64,000 nucleotides of DNA from Phocaeicola plebeius (GCF_003437535.1 NZ_QSQT01000002.1:1-64000), one strand, 5' to 3'. Counted from the stretch's first letter, positions 8,846 through 17,324 are shown. Notes: generated by a model not told the origin, from the sequence alone. Numbers and translations are program-made.

Positions 8846-9913
8846 TCAAATCTTGATATAGATTTTTTTACGATGAAGGATGTAGCCAGTTAATCCCATT
8901 ACTGAGCAGAATAGTAATGAATAGATAAGAGAGGCCAGATATTCATCTGGAACAGCAATGGTGATTGTTTGATAGATAGCGTCTTTTATTTCCCATTGAG
9001 AGAATATGATTGCCACAACCTCACTGAGCACGTAAAGGAACAAAGGATTCATTCCGAAAACCAGGAAGAAGGTCCATCCTTTATTGATGTTCTTTACGTC
9101 TATTACATACATAAGTAATGCCAATAACAGAGAGCCCCATCCACATGTGACTAAAACGAAGGTGGTAGACCATACTCGTTTGTTAATCGGCATCCAAATG
9201 GAAAGTACATAACCGATGACCAGCATAATTACAGCTGCTGTAATGAGCTTGACAATCCGTTTGTTTACAGAAATCTTTTCCAGCAACAATCTGCCACACA
9301 TAAATCCGATGAGCGTGTGGGCTACGGCAGATAGTGTGCCGGCAAGGCCTTCCGGATCAATCGGACTCTTTTTGTAAAGATGGGCTTCTCCAAATACGCC
9401 TCTGTCGATGACCGCAAGCAGATTGGTGTCATCGCAGGCATAGCCATTTCCTGTCAGAAGTAAGATGGAATAAGCAAGTAGTAATCCACCGCAAATCCAT
9501 GGGAGATACTTATGATTGATATAAATGACCATAAGCGATACGATGCCGTAACATAGGCCAATTCGTTGCAATACACCAGGAATGCGCAGAGTGTCGATGG
9601 GGAAGAAGTCTCCATTGCACACATATCCAAACCAGTCAATCGCTAATCCGATTAGAATGATAAGGAACGTACGCCGAACAATCTTTTTGACCACTTCCGA
9701 GGTAGGTTCGAAGTTAAATTTCCGAAGAGAAATGTAGGTGGAGATACCGACCATAAACAGAAAGAACGGGAAAACCAGGTCGCACGGAGTGAGTCCGTTC
9801 CATACAGAATGACGCAACGGTGCGTACGAAACGGGGCCTCCGGCATTGTTTACCAGAATCATGCCGCATACCGTGATGCCGCGTAAGATGTCTAATGACA
9901 GCAATCGTTTCAT
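8846..9913 (-). CDS. HGSNAT/NagX-like membrane acetyltransferase
   Basis: This 355-residue multi-spanning inner-membrane protein belongs to the heparan-alpha-glucosaminide N-acetyltransferase-like family (DUF5009 group). The start MKRLLSLDILRGITV, then a His before VWNGLTPCDLVFPFFLFMVG (residues about 35-55), matches the family signature. The His is the likely acetyl carrier by comparison with human HGSNAT. I count about ten hydrophobic segments. In the human enzyme, acetyl-CoA on one side donates the acetyl group to terminal glucosamine on the other side. The gene lies 35 bases after GH89 and 30 bases before susC, so the product may modify glucosamine ends in the periplasm. The family is clear, while the substrate is inferred from context. 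Confidence 0.85.
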   Translation of the reverse strand: MKRLLSLDILRGITVCGMILVNNAGGPVSYAPLRHSVWNGLTPCDLVFPFFLFMVGISTYISLRKFNFEPTSEVVKKIVRRTFLIILIGLAIDWFGYVCNGDFFPIDTLRIPGVLQRIGLCYGIVSLMVIYINHKYLPWICGGLLLAYSILLLTGNGYACDDTNLLAVIDRGVFGEAHLYKKSPIDPEGLAGTLSAVAHTLIGFMCGRLLLEKISVNKRIVKLITAAVIMLVIGYVLSIWMPINKRVWSTTFVLVTCGWGSLLLALLMYVIDVKNINKGWTFFLVFGMNPLFLYVLSEVVAIIFSQWEIKDAIYQTITIAVPDEYLASLIYSLLFCSVMGLTGYILHRKKIYIKI

Positions 9914-9948
9914 GGTGCTTTCTGATTAATGGTTATTGCAATTCTTAA

Positions 9949-12117
9949 TTACTTATTCGGAAACACTTCATTAAATACTTCTTTTGCTACGCTGACACAG
10001 TCACCTTCCGGTTGCGATGTGTACGGATTATGAGCAAGTGTCCAAGGTTCTTCCATGGCATAGTAGTCCAGTTCTACCATCGGTTTGCCATCAAGCACAT
10101 CCTGGAGTGTCTGCCAGTAGGCTGCCCAGCGTTTGTAGTAGAAGTCTTTCAGAAGACCGTTCCATTCCTTATGGGCATAGTCACGAAGACCTCCGTCGTT
10201 GGCACATACGCGGTTTCCCCATGTGGTAATCTGTACGCGGGCATTCCATTCGTACAAATCTTTTTCCTCTGGAGTAGTTCCGAGGTTGCGGGCCTGTTCA
10301 ATCCAACGTCCTACACGGAATTCACTTCTTGTACCTAACAGCCGGTCTTGTGCCAGCAAGATATTCAGAAACTCTTGTGAGTGAGCTGCAAAGCTCTTTT
10401 TGTCGAAACTCTTGAAGTCGGCAATGGTCTGGTTGTAGACGATACGTCCTCTGTCGGAGAGTGACTGACGGACGATGTCTACCAGGTCGTATTCAAAGTT
10501 GTTGTTGCCTTTGTATTTGTCGGCTACTTCCAGCATCAGGCGGGCTGCCGCTTCCGTGCTGGTCGGGTCATAATAGTTCTGCATCTTAGACCAGCTGGAT
10601 GCCTGGAAGTTATTCAGTCCGGGACGGCCGCAGAAAATGGATTCGTGAGGGCCTTGCTGGTTATTGCCAAACGGGCAGTTGTAGATGCCGTCGGCAAGAA
10701 TGCTCCATGCCTGTGTAATTTTTTCATCCCGTACACCGTAGCGTGCGAAGAGATAGTCTTTTAACCATTCTTCCTTGGTGAACTTTTCCGGACGCCAGGG
10801 AAGTTCGCACATCAGTTCGAACATCACCGGATTGTTTTCACTACCTTCCATGGTCAGACCGATGCCTTTCAGATGGGCGGCTAATGGATTGTTCTTGGTA
10901 AGGTAGAAATTGTTCAGCAACTGGTCCATACGTCCGTGCAGACCCACGTTGCCTCCGAAGTTTTCTATCATACAGAACAGCCAGTCGTGTTGCTCATAAC
11001 CCTTTTCACGTTTCCAGATAGAAGGAATACCCCACATCGGGCGGCATTCGCTGAACAGGTCCAGAATCAGGATATCCCCGTTGTTCAGGTTCTTGATCAT
11101 CTCCGGGCGCGGGTTTTCCGTCCATCCCTGAATCACCCATGTAGCCTTCGGGTTGACATCCTTCATTGCTTTAAGTACAGCTTTTCCGGCTGCATCAAAA
11201 TCCACGCTTCCTGCATCTTCAAGTTCGTGGAACGGGTCCATAGAGTAATAGTTGGCTTTGCCGAACAGTTTTTCCAGTTCCTTATAATATAAAGAAGCAA
11301 TTTCGTTGAAGCGTGAGTCGGTGGGAAGTAAGAAAGCCGGACGGGTAAATCCGTTCCACAATGCGGGTTCGGTTACGTTCAGTCCTAACTTCTTATTGGC
11401 ATCGTGAGGTACCATACCGGAATAGCCCGGGAATACCGGTTCGATGCCGTATTCGCGCATACGTTTCAGAATCTTCTTCTGCAGTGCTTCCTGCTGTGTG
11501 TACCAGCTGTCAGGATTGGGACCGCCCCATCCTTCCAGGTTGTTCATGGCCCACCATGCCAAGAAAGCAGGTCCTGCAATGAATTTATTGATTTCTTCTT
11601 TCGTATAACCTAATTTTTCGAGCATGTTTTTCCACACGCATTCCTGACCGACTACTGCCAGTGGCAGGTTGATTCCGTGTAGTGCCATCCAGTCGATTTC
11701 CTTTTCCCAGCGTTCCCAGTCCCAGAAAGCCATGGTATAGGAATAAGTGCAATAGTTGAAATCGTAGCGTAAGGAGAGGTTGGTTTCCTTGCGTACCGGA
11801 GTAGAAACTTTCGGCAAGCTTTTCGGCAGTTCGGCAGTCATGCCGTTCCATGAAAGATGAATGCCTGCGTAATATTTCAGATACCAGTTCAAGCCGGTAG
11901 CGATGTTTACGTAGTTGTTTCCCCGAATGACTACTTTGTCACCTTTCTGGTCGAGTTCAAAAAAATCGGATGGTCCTTTTTTTACTTGTATGATGAATTT
12001 CTTGGAAGCTCCCGGATCAATTCTTTCCAAGAGTCCGTTTACAGGATTACTCCATAATTGAGTAAAAGGAATGCAAAGACATGCTAATACGATCAGTAGA
12101 AATTGCTTGGTTTTCAT
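9949..12117 (-). CDS. GH89 alpha-N-acetylglucosaminidase
   Basis: This is an exported exo-alpha-N-acetylglucosaminidase of about 722 residues, homologous to human NAGLU. The start at 12117 (MKTKQFLLIVLACL) gives a clean signal peptide, whereas the ATG at 12141 adds eight non-signal residues. Family blocks are SLRYDFNYCTYSYTMAFWDW near 105, YYSMDPFHELEDAG near 292 with one catalytic Glu, LFSECRPMWGIPS near 353, and LTMEGSENNPVMFELMCELP near 421 with a second Glu. Known substrates are terminal alpha-GlcNAc of heparan fragments and alpha-1,4-GlcNAc of gastric mucin. It is the first gene of PUL1. The adjacent HGSNAT-like gene favours a GlcN/GlcNAc-containing glycan. Confidence 0.95.
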   Translation of the reverse strand: MKTKQFLLIVLACLCIPFTQLWSNPVNGLLERIDPGASKKFIIQVKKGPSDFFELDQKGDKVVIRGNNYVNIATGLNWYLKYYAGIHLSWNGMTAELPKSLPKVSTPVRKETNLSLRYDFNYCTYSYTMAFWDWERWEKEIDWMALHGINLPLAVVGQECVWKNMLEKLGYTKEEINKFIAGPAFLAWWAMNNLEGWGGPNPDSWYTQQEALQKKILKRMREYGIEPVFPGYSGMVPHDANKKLGLNVTEPALWNGFTRPAFLLPTDSRFNEIASLYYKELEKLFGKANYYSMDPFHELEDAGSVDFDAAGKAVLKAMKDVNPKATWVIQGWTENPRPEMIKNLNNGDILILDLFSECRPMWGIPSIWKREKGYEQHDWLFCMIENFGGNVGLHGRMDQLLNNFYLTKNNPLAAHLKGIGLTMEGSENNPVMFELMCELPWRPEKFTKEEWLKDYLFARYGVRDEKITQAWSILADGIYNCPFGNNQQGPHESIFCGRPGLNNFQASSWSKMQNYYDPTSTEAAARLMLEVADKYKGNNNFEYDLVDIVRQSLSDRGRIVYNQTIADFKSFDKKSFAAHSQEFLNILLAQDRLLGTRSEFRVGRWIEQARNLGTTPEEKDLYEWNARVQITTWGNRVCANDGGLRDYAHKEWNGLLKDFYYKRWAAYWQTLQDVLDGKPMVELDYYAMEEPWTLAHNPYTSQPEGDCVSVAKEVFNEVFPNK

Positions 12118-12166
12118 AATAATTGTTTTTAGGTGTTGCAAAAATCATATTTTATTAGGATTCAGA

Positions 12167-12201
12167 GGGGGAAAATAGTGAAGAAAAGGGGGAAAATAGT
12201 G
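12167..12201 (-). promoter_or_regulatory. Two direct repeats, candidate PUL1 operator
   Basis: The 14-bp word GGGGGAAAATAGTG occurs twice, at 12167-12180 and 12188-12201. The repeats start 21 bases apart, about two helical turns. They lie 50-84 bases upstream of the GH89 start. Direct repeats near this spacing are usual for AraC-type outputs of Bacteroides hybrid two-component systems. They could also serve the divergent MATE gene. Confidence 0.55.
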
Positions 12202-12262
12202 CATTGTAGGATTTACACCTTTAAATTGACCTATGTCAAGACACTCTACGGGCTAAATGTTG

Positions 12263-12270
12263 TAATTTTG
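12263..12270 (+). promoter_or_regulatory. -7 box for the MATE gene
   Basis: TAATTTTG fits the Bacteroidetes TAnnTTTG element, 24 bases before the GTG start of the MATE gene. No clear -33 TTTG is seen at the usual distance. Confidence 0.45.
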
Positions 12271-12294
12271 TCACGTTTTTTAGAGAGTTAGTAC

Positions 12295-13644
12295 GTGGAA
12301 CAGGCAATTCAACAAACAGGTATCCGGAAAGGCTTGACGAAGCTCGTGATTCCTATCTTTATCGAGACCTTATTGATTATGATGTTAGGTGCTGTCGACA
12401 CCGTTATGCTGAGTCAGTATTCCGATGAAAGTGTGGCGGCAGTAGGGGTGGTGAACCAGATTGTGATGTTTGCTTTCCTTATTTTTGAGGTAATCAATAT
12501 CGGTACTTCTGTGCTGTGTTCGCAGTACCTGGGAGCAGGGATGAGGAACAAGATGGTGCAGGTGGTCGGTGTGTCTTTGTTGCTGAACCTGGTCGTGGGA
12601 CTGGTGGTCAGTGCCATCCTGCACTATGGAGCAACTACATTATTGGGATGGATGGGACTTCGTCCGGAATTGCTGAAATATGGTATCGGTTACATGGAGA
12701 TTGTAGGTGCGTTTGCTTTCTTCCAGGCTATTTCGCTGACTATTTCCGCGTCCTTGCGTAGTGCCAACAAAGCCATTTACCCCATGCTGGTTACGGTACT
12801 GGTCAACGTGATGAACATCATCGGAAACTATTCCCTGATTTTCGGAAAGTTCGGCCTGCCTGCCATGGGAGCAGAAGGAGCGGCCATATCTACCTCCATA
12901 GCCCGTGGGGTGAGCATGATTGTCTTGTTTGTCATTCTCTTCAGAAAACATATTCCGTCTTTCCCGATGGCTCTGTTCCGTCCTTTCCCTTGGATAGAAC
13001 TGAAAAACCTGTTGAAGGTGGGAGTCCCTTCTGCCGGGGAGAATATGTCGTACAGTTTTTCGCAGGTGGTCATCACCTATTTAATCAATATCTTAGGAAA
13101 TGATTCGCTGGCCACACGAACTTATACGGTGAATACTACCATGTTTGTCTATCTCTTTGCCATCGCCATGGCACAAGGAGGAGCCATCAGTATCGGCCAT
13201 CTGGTGGGGCAGAAGCGAATACGTGCGGCCTACCTGTTGGGAAAGTACGTCATGCGTCTGTCCATTCTGGTATCGCTGGGACTTTCGTGCATCTGGGCCA
13301 TATTCGGTCATACAATCTTCAGTATGCTGACGGACAACGAGAATATTATCCGGTTGGGAGTGACCATTCTCATTGTCGATGTCATCGTAGAGATAGGGCG
13401 TGCTGTAAATATCTATGCCACGAATGCCCTCCGTTCGGCTGGTGATGTGAATTTCCCGTTCTATGTCGGCTTGATTGTGCAGTGGACGGTTTCTGTCGGA
13501 CTCAGCTATCTGTTCGGGATTCATCTGGGTTGGGGACTGGTCGGTATGTGGTGTGCCTTCCTGCTCGACGAGAACATCCGTGCCTTTATCTTTGTGAAAC
13601 GGTGGAACAGCCTGAAATGGGCGAAAAAAGGTTTTGTGAAGTAA
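12295..13644 (+). CDS. MATE-family multidrug/sodium antiporter
   Basis: This 449-residue inner-membrane exporter has about twelve membrane segments in two homologous halves. Each half starts with a MATE-type block: GLTKLVIPIFIETLLIMMLGAVDTVMLSQYSDE near residue 13, and LLKVGVPSAGENMSYSFSQVVITYLIN near 240. MATE proteins expel cationic drugs or metabolites using sodium or proton gradients. The start is GTG at 12295, because the next in-frame Met lies inside the first helix. It diverges from PUL1 and converges on a small membrane protein gene 3 bases after its stop. The substrate is unknown. Confidence 0.93.
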   Translation: MEQAIQQTGIRKGLTKLVIPIFIETLLIMMLGAVDTVMLSQYSDESVAAVGVVNQIVMFAFLIFEVINIGTSVLCSQYLGAGMRNKMVQVVGVSLLLNLVVGLVVSAILHYGATTLLGWMGLRPELLKYGIGYMEIVGAFAFFQAISLTISASLRSANKAIYPMLVTVLVNVMNIIGNYSLIFGKFGLPAMGAEGAAISTSIARGVSMIVLFVILFRKHIPSFPMALFRPFPWIELKNLLKVGVPSAGENMSYSFSQVVITYLINILGNDSLATRTYTVNTTMFVYLFAIAMAQGGAISIGHLVGQKRIRAAYLLGKYVMRLSILVSLGLSCIWAIFGHTIFSMLTDNENIIRLGVTILIVDVIVEIGRAVNIYATNALRSAGDVNFPFYVGLIVQWTVSVGLSYLFGIHLGWGLVGMWCAFLLDENIRAFIFVKRWNSLKWAKKGFVK

Positions 13645-13647
13645 AAG

Positions 13648-13875
13648 CTACATGTCCGATTGAATCAGGCAGAAATAGAACAGGATGATGCAGATAATGT
13701 CGATGGTAAGTGCAATGACCGACCAGCGCAGAAACTGCTTGTTCTTCTTGACGGCTCCGTAGATGATTCCTAAAATGGCAGACAGGAATACACCGGCTAC
13801 GATGCCAAACAAACCCTGTACGGCTATTCCTAACAATACAAGGATTCCCATGGTGATAAGAATGTTGTTTTTCAT
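13648..13875 (-). CDS. Small membrane protein of unknown function
   Basis: This 75-residue protein has three hydrophobic segments (MGILVLLGIAVQGLFGIV, FLSAILGIIYGAV, VIALTIDIICIILFYF) separated by a short basic stretch, KKNKQFLRW. I recognise no family. The reading frame is full of membrane-type codons and ends with a normal stop 3 bases from the convergent MATE gene, which argues that it is a real gene. The proC terminator lies just upstream, so it needs its own promoter. No function is assigned. Confidence 0.6.
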   Translation of the reverse strand: MKNNILITMGILVLLGIAVQGLFGIVAGVFLSAILGIIYGAVKKNKQFLRWSVIALTIDIICIILFYFCLIQSDM

Positions 13876-13896
13876 GTCGGTTCAGGTTTTGTAATG

Positions 13897-13918
13897 AAAA
13901 AGGGAGCATGAAGCTCCC
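13897..13918 (-). terminator. proC terminator
   Basis: On the minus strand GGGAGC and GCTCCC form a 6-bp GC-rich stem with a 5-base loop, followed by five T. It starts 13 bases after the proC stop. Confidence 0.8.
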
Positions 13919-13930
13919 CGTATGATGTTT

Positions 13931-14704
13931 TTATAAGCTGGCCTTGATGGCGTGGATAACGGCCGAGGTAAATCCGTCGTGCTCCAGCGAGTTGATACCC
14001 TTGATGGTAATTCCTCCCGGAGTAGTCACTTTCTCGATTTCTGTGGCCGGATGTGCATTTTCGTTGTTTAACAAGAGTTTGGCTGCCCCTTCCAGTGTTT
14101 GTGCCAGCATGGTCTGTGCATCGTGTGGCTTGATACCCAGTTCTACTCCTGCCTGCATGGCAGCTTGTACGTATTTCAGTACGTAGGCAATGCCACAGGA
14201 AGTCAGCGAGGTGGCAGCTGCAAATTGTTTTTCCTCAATCAGCATGGAACGTCCCATTTCGTTAAAGAGCGCAGTCAGGGAAGTGATTTGTTCTTCCGAA
14301 GCATTGCGTGCGGCAATCAGTGTCATGCTGGCTCCTTCTGAAATGGCTGTGTTAGGAATGACGCGGAACATCGGCATTTCCGGGTCTACAAAATGTGCCA
14401 GGTCTTCAAAAGTCAGTCCTGCCGCCACCGATACCAGAATCTGTGGTCCTCTTAATCTCAGCGGCTTCAACACTTCTTCCACTTTCCACGGCTTGACGGC
14501 AATAATGATAATGTCCGCATCTTCTGCTGCTTCTTTATTGGAATGCGTTACGTGAATGGCAGGAAATTCCGCTTTCAGTGCGTCCAGTTTGCCGGCACTG
14601 GGGTTGGATACCGAAATTTCTTGTGCCTGAATATAATGTCCGTTGGCCAGTCCACGGGCAATGGCACCTCCCATGTTTCCGGCTCCGATGATTGCTACTT
14701 TCAT
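13931..14704 (-). CDS. proC: Pyrroline-5-carboxylate reductase
   Basis: This cytoplasmic enzyme of about 257 residues makes the last step of proline synthesis, reducing pyrroline-5-carboxylate with NAD(P)H. The start at 14704 (MKVAIIGAGNMGGAIARGL) puts the Rossmann GxGxxG motif at the extreme N-terminus. An upstream ATG at 14734 would overlap the -7 box at 14732-14739, so it is rejected. The C-terminal dimerisation domain contains LTSCGIAYVLKYVQAA near 175 and VTTPGGITIKGINSLE near 228, both typical of ProC. It is a single gene with its own promoter and terminator, next to the arginine operon. Confidence 0.96.
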   Translation of the reverse strand: MKVAIIGAGNMGGAIARGLANGHYIQAQEISVSNPSAGKLDALKAEFPAIHVTHSNKEAAEDADIIIIAVKPWKVEEVLKPLRLRGPQILVSVAAGLTFEDLAHFVDPEMPMFRVIPNTAISEGASMTLIAARNASEEQITSLTALFNEMGRSMLIEEKQFAAATSLTSCGIAYVLKYVQAAMQAGVELGIKPHDAQTMLAQTLEGAAKLLLNNENAHPATEIEKVTTPGGITIKGINSLEHDGFTSAVIHAIKASL

Positions 14705-14731
14705 ATCTTTCAATTTTGAGTTCTTTATTCG

Positions 14732-14739
14732 CAAAGTTA
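14732..14739 (-). promoter_or_regulatory. -7 box for proC
   Basis: The minus strand reads TAACTTTG (TAnnTTTG), 28 bases upstream of the chosen proC ATG. Its position rules out the longer proC start. Confidence 0.6.
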
Positions 14740-14848
14740 TAATTAAAAATGAGAGTTGGGCTATATAATGGAATTTATTTTGGTGGTATATGGAAAAGGC
14801 GAGATTGTTTTGTGGAAATGCTTCGGGAATAATGGAATATTTTCTTTG

Positions 14849-14958
14849 TGAGTTTTACGTTTCTCGTAAAGGAAACGTATGTTTCTCAGTGCGGAAACGT
14901 AGGTTTTAGGTTCGGGAAACGTAGGGTTTTGCGTGGGAGAACGTAGAACGTGTAAGGG
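14849..14958. repeat. 22-bp-period intergenic array, locus 1
   Basis: About five units occur at exact 22-base steps. The core GGAAACGTA starts at 14871, 14893 and 14915, with a variant GAGAACGTA at 14937. A leading unit from 14849 carries TTTTACGTTTC. The last unit continues into TAGAACGTGTAA. Roughly 15 bases of each unit are conserved and 7 vary. The array lies in the 432-base gap between proC and argD. The rest of that gap holds only the proC -7 box and the argD terminator. The same first and last units occur in locus 2 at 26679. Confidence 0.85.
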
Positions 14959-15082
14959 GATGTGGTAAATAATGTAACGATGCTTAGAGGATGATTTGGA
15001 AAAACTATTGATTTCTTTGAAATTTATAATATAAAGAATAGAGCATGAACAATGTTGATTTGATGTACTTGTACGTAAAAAT

Positions 15083-15117
15083 AAAAACGGAATCTTGATT
15101 AAGAAGATTCCGTTTTT
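15083..15117 (-). terminator. Terminator of the arginine operon
   Basis: A perfect 14-bp stem (AAAAACGGAATCTT and AAGATTCCGTTTTT) with a 7-base loop lies 20 bases after the argD stop. It has T runs on both strands and could work in both directions. Confidence 0.85.
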
Positions 15118-15136
15118 GTGGATAAGTATTTTGTTT

Positions 15137-16261
15137 TTATTTCGTTACGTGATGCAAGCGATTTAGGAATTCATCTGCTTCGTTCATGCTCAGGCAGAGC
15201 GGCGGAAGCAAACGGATGACGTTGGTACCGCTGACACCGGTAAATACTTTTTCTTCGAAAAGTAGTTTCTGGCGGAGTTCCTTGATGGGTTCCTCAAATT
15301 CCATTCCAATCATCAAGCCGCGACCGCGTACTTCTTTGATTCCTTTGAAGCCTTTCAATTCTTCCAATAGGTGAGTACCTACTTTGCCCGCATTTTCAAC
15401 CAGATTTTCTGCTTTCATCACATCTAGTACAGCGATAGCTGCTGCACATGCCAGATGATTGCCACCGAAAGTCGTTCCTAACTGGCCATATACCGGAGTG
15501 AATTTCGGACTGATCAGTACACCGGCCATCGGGAATCCGTTGCCAATGCCTTTAGCTACAGTAATCATGTCAGGGCGTACGTCATTGTACTGGTGAGCAA
15601 AGAATTTACCGCTTCTTCCGTAACCCGACTGGATTTCATCCAGAATCATGACAGTATTGGTTTCGTCACACGTCTGGCGAATGGCTTTCATGAACTCAGT
15701 AGTAGGGAGCTGAATTCCTCCTACGCCCTGGATACCTTCAATGATGACTGCACATACATCGCCTTTAGCCAGTTCGGCTTTCAGCGCTTCTGTGTCGTTC
15801 AGCGGCAGGTATGTCACGTGTCCGTTGTCATTGATCGGAGCAATGATTTTCGGATTGTTGGTTACTTCTACTGCCAGTGAAGTACGTCCGTGGAAAGCTT
15901 TTGCGAAAGAAATCACACGTGTACGTCCGTTATAGAAAGATGCCAGTTTCAATGCATTTTCGTTGGCTTCTGCTCCAGAGTTGATTAAGAAAAGCTGATA
16001 GTCATCATAACCGCTGATGGCTCCCAGACGGTCGGCTACTTCCTGCTGTAACTTGTTGATTACAGAGTTGGAATAGAATCCCAATGTAGCTACTTGTTTG
16101 CTGATGGTTTCCACATAGTGAGGATGTGCGTGACCGATGGAGATAACGGCATGTCCTCCATAGAGGTCAAGGTATTCCTGACCTTTGTCATCCCATACGT
16201 GGCAGCCTTTTCCTTTTACGATGTTTACATCGAACAAAGGATATACGTCGAATAACTTCAT
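15137..16261 (-). CDS. argD: Acetyl(succinyl)ornithine aminotransferase
   Basis: This PLP-dependent class III aminotransferase of about 374 residues transfers the amino group from glutamate to N-acyl-glutamate semialdehyde in arginine synthesis. The start at 16261 (MKLFDVYPLFDVNIVKGKG) matches family N-termini, and the ATG at 16303 adds an unrelated hydrophobic extension. Motifs are YLDLYGGHAVISIGHAHP near 33, NSGAEANENALKLA near 92, MILDEIQSGYGRSGKF near 203, and the PLP-lysine block TVAKGIGNGFPMAG near 233. In Bacteroides the acyl group is probably succinyl. It is the last gene of the operon, 94 bases after argC. Confidence 0.95.
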   Translation of the reverse strand: MKLFDVYPLFDVNIVKGKGCHVWDDKGQEYLDLYGGHAVISIGHAHPHYVETISKQVATLGFYSNSVINKLQQEVADRLGAISGYDDYQLFLINSGAEANENALKLASFYNGRTRVISFAKAFHGRTSLAVEVTNNPKIIAPINDNGHVTYLPLNDTEALKAELAKGDVCAVIIEGIQGVGGIQLPTTEFMKAIRQTCDETNTVMILDEIQSGYGRSGKFFAHQYNDVRPDMITVAKGIGNGFPMAGVLISPKFTPVYGQLGTTFGGNHLACAAAIAVLDVMKAENLVENAGKVGTHLLEELKGFKGIKEVRGRGLMIGMEFEEPIKELRQKLLFEEKVFTGVSGTNVIRLLPPLCLSMNEADEFLNRLHHVTK

Positions 16262-16328
16262 ATAATTAAGAATTAAGAATGAATAATTAAGAGCAGCAAT
16301 CAAGGAGTCCTGCCTGGTTATTCATTTT

Positions 16329-16353
16329 CATTATTCATTATTCATTATTCATT
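16329..16353. repeat. Short 7-bp tandem repeat between argC and argD
   Basis: CATTATT is repeated three times and followed by CATT, just after the argC stop. On the minus strand this reads as repeated TGAATAA, similar to half-sites of arginine boxes. It may equally be simple AT-rich slippage DNA. Confidence 0.6.
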
Positions 16354-16355
16354 AA

Positions 16356-17324
16356 TTAGAATGCGCTCGGTTTCAGCTTCAGTCCTACTGTTTCTTCCAG
16401 ATTGAACATCAGGTTCATATTGTGTACAGCCTGACCGCTGGCTCCTTTCAGCAGGTTGTCAATGCAAGAAATGATAAGCAGCTTGTCGCCATGCTTTTCC
16501 AGATGAATCAAGCATTTGTTGGTGTTGACTACCTGCTTCAGGTCGATATTCTTGTCCACGATGTGGGTGAAAGAATCTTCTGCATAGTACTCTTCGTACA
16601 TTTTTACAATCTCTTCCAGCTCTACCTTGGTCTTTACTACGATAGTGGCAAAAATACCACGGGCAAAGTCACCTCGGTAAGGAATGAAATCGATTTCTGA
16701 ATGGAAACTGTTCTGCAGCTGTTTCAGTGACTGTTTGATTTCTGGCACATGCTGGTGTGAGAACGGTTTGTAGATGCTGAGGTTGTTGTTACGCCAGCTG
16801 AAATGACTCGTAGCTCCCGGTTTTACACCTGCTCCGGTACTTCCGGTAATGGCGTTTACCATTACGTCGTCGTTCAACAGCAAATGCTTGGCCAATGGCA
16901 GAAGTCCGAGCTGAATGCATGTAGCAAAGCATCCCGGGTTAGCTACGTGCTTGCTATGACAGATAGTGCGGCGATTCAGTTCTGGCAGACCATATACAAA
17001 GTCATGGTCGTCCGATTTGATTCGGTAGTCCATGGACAGGTCAATGATTTTCAAGTCTTCCGGTACATTATGACTCTCCATGAATTTTTTTGTATCACCG
17101 TGAGCCGTACAGAAGAACAATACATCGATGGTATCGAGTGGAAGCTCATCTGTAAACACTAAATCGGTTTCTCCATACAAGCCTTCGTGTACATCAGTAA
17201 TCTTGTTGCCCGCATTGCTGGAGCTGTTGATAAATGCAATCTCTACATCCGGATGATTAAGCAGCAGGCGAATCAGTTCGCCTGCCGTATATCCTGCGCC
17301 TCCTATAATTCCTGCTTTTATCAT
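16356..17324 (-). CDS. argC: N-acetyl-gamma-glutamyl-phosphate reductase
   Basis: This 322-residue cytoplasmic enzyme reduces the acyl-glutamyl phosphate to the semialdehyde with NADPH. The N-terminal Rossmann motif is IKAGIIGGAGYTAGELIRLL. The catalytic Cys sits in HVANPGCFATCIQLGLLPL near residue 130, and the C-terminal part holds FARGIFATIVVKT and LLKGASGQAVHNMNLMF. The length is normal for the short ArgC class. Its start overlaps the argG stop by four bases (ATGA), so translation is probably coupled. Confidence 0.97.
   Translation of the reverse strand: MIKAGIIGGAGYTAGELIRLLLNHPDVEIAFINSSSNAGNKITDVHEGLYGETDLVFTDELPLDTIDVLFFCTAHGDTKKFMESHNVPEDLKIIDLSMDYRIKSDDHDFVYGLPELNRRTICHSKHVANPGCFATCIQLGLLPLAKHLLLNDDVMVNAITGSTGAGVKPGATSHFSWRNNNLSIYKPFSHQHVPEIKQSLKQLQNSFHSEIDFIPYRGDFARGIFATIVVKTKVELEEIVKMYEEYYAEDSFTHIVDKNIDLKQVVNTNKCLIHLEKHGDKLLIISCIDNLLKGASGQAVHNMNLMFNLEETVGLKLKPSAF

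Noticed and set aside
12117..12141. Upstream ATG for GH89
   Set aside because: It adds eight residues before a complete signal peptide; the ATG at 12117 is better placed.
14849..14958. CRISPR array
   Set aside because: The period is only 22 bases, with about 7 variable bases per unit. This is too short for repeat plus spacer, and no cas genes are present.
16329..16353. Phase-variable switch
   Set aside because: The 7-bp tandem repeat is outside coding sequence, short, and not placed at a visible promoter.
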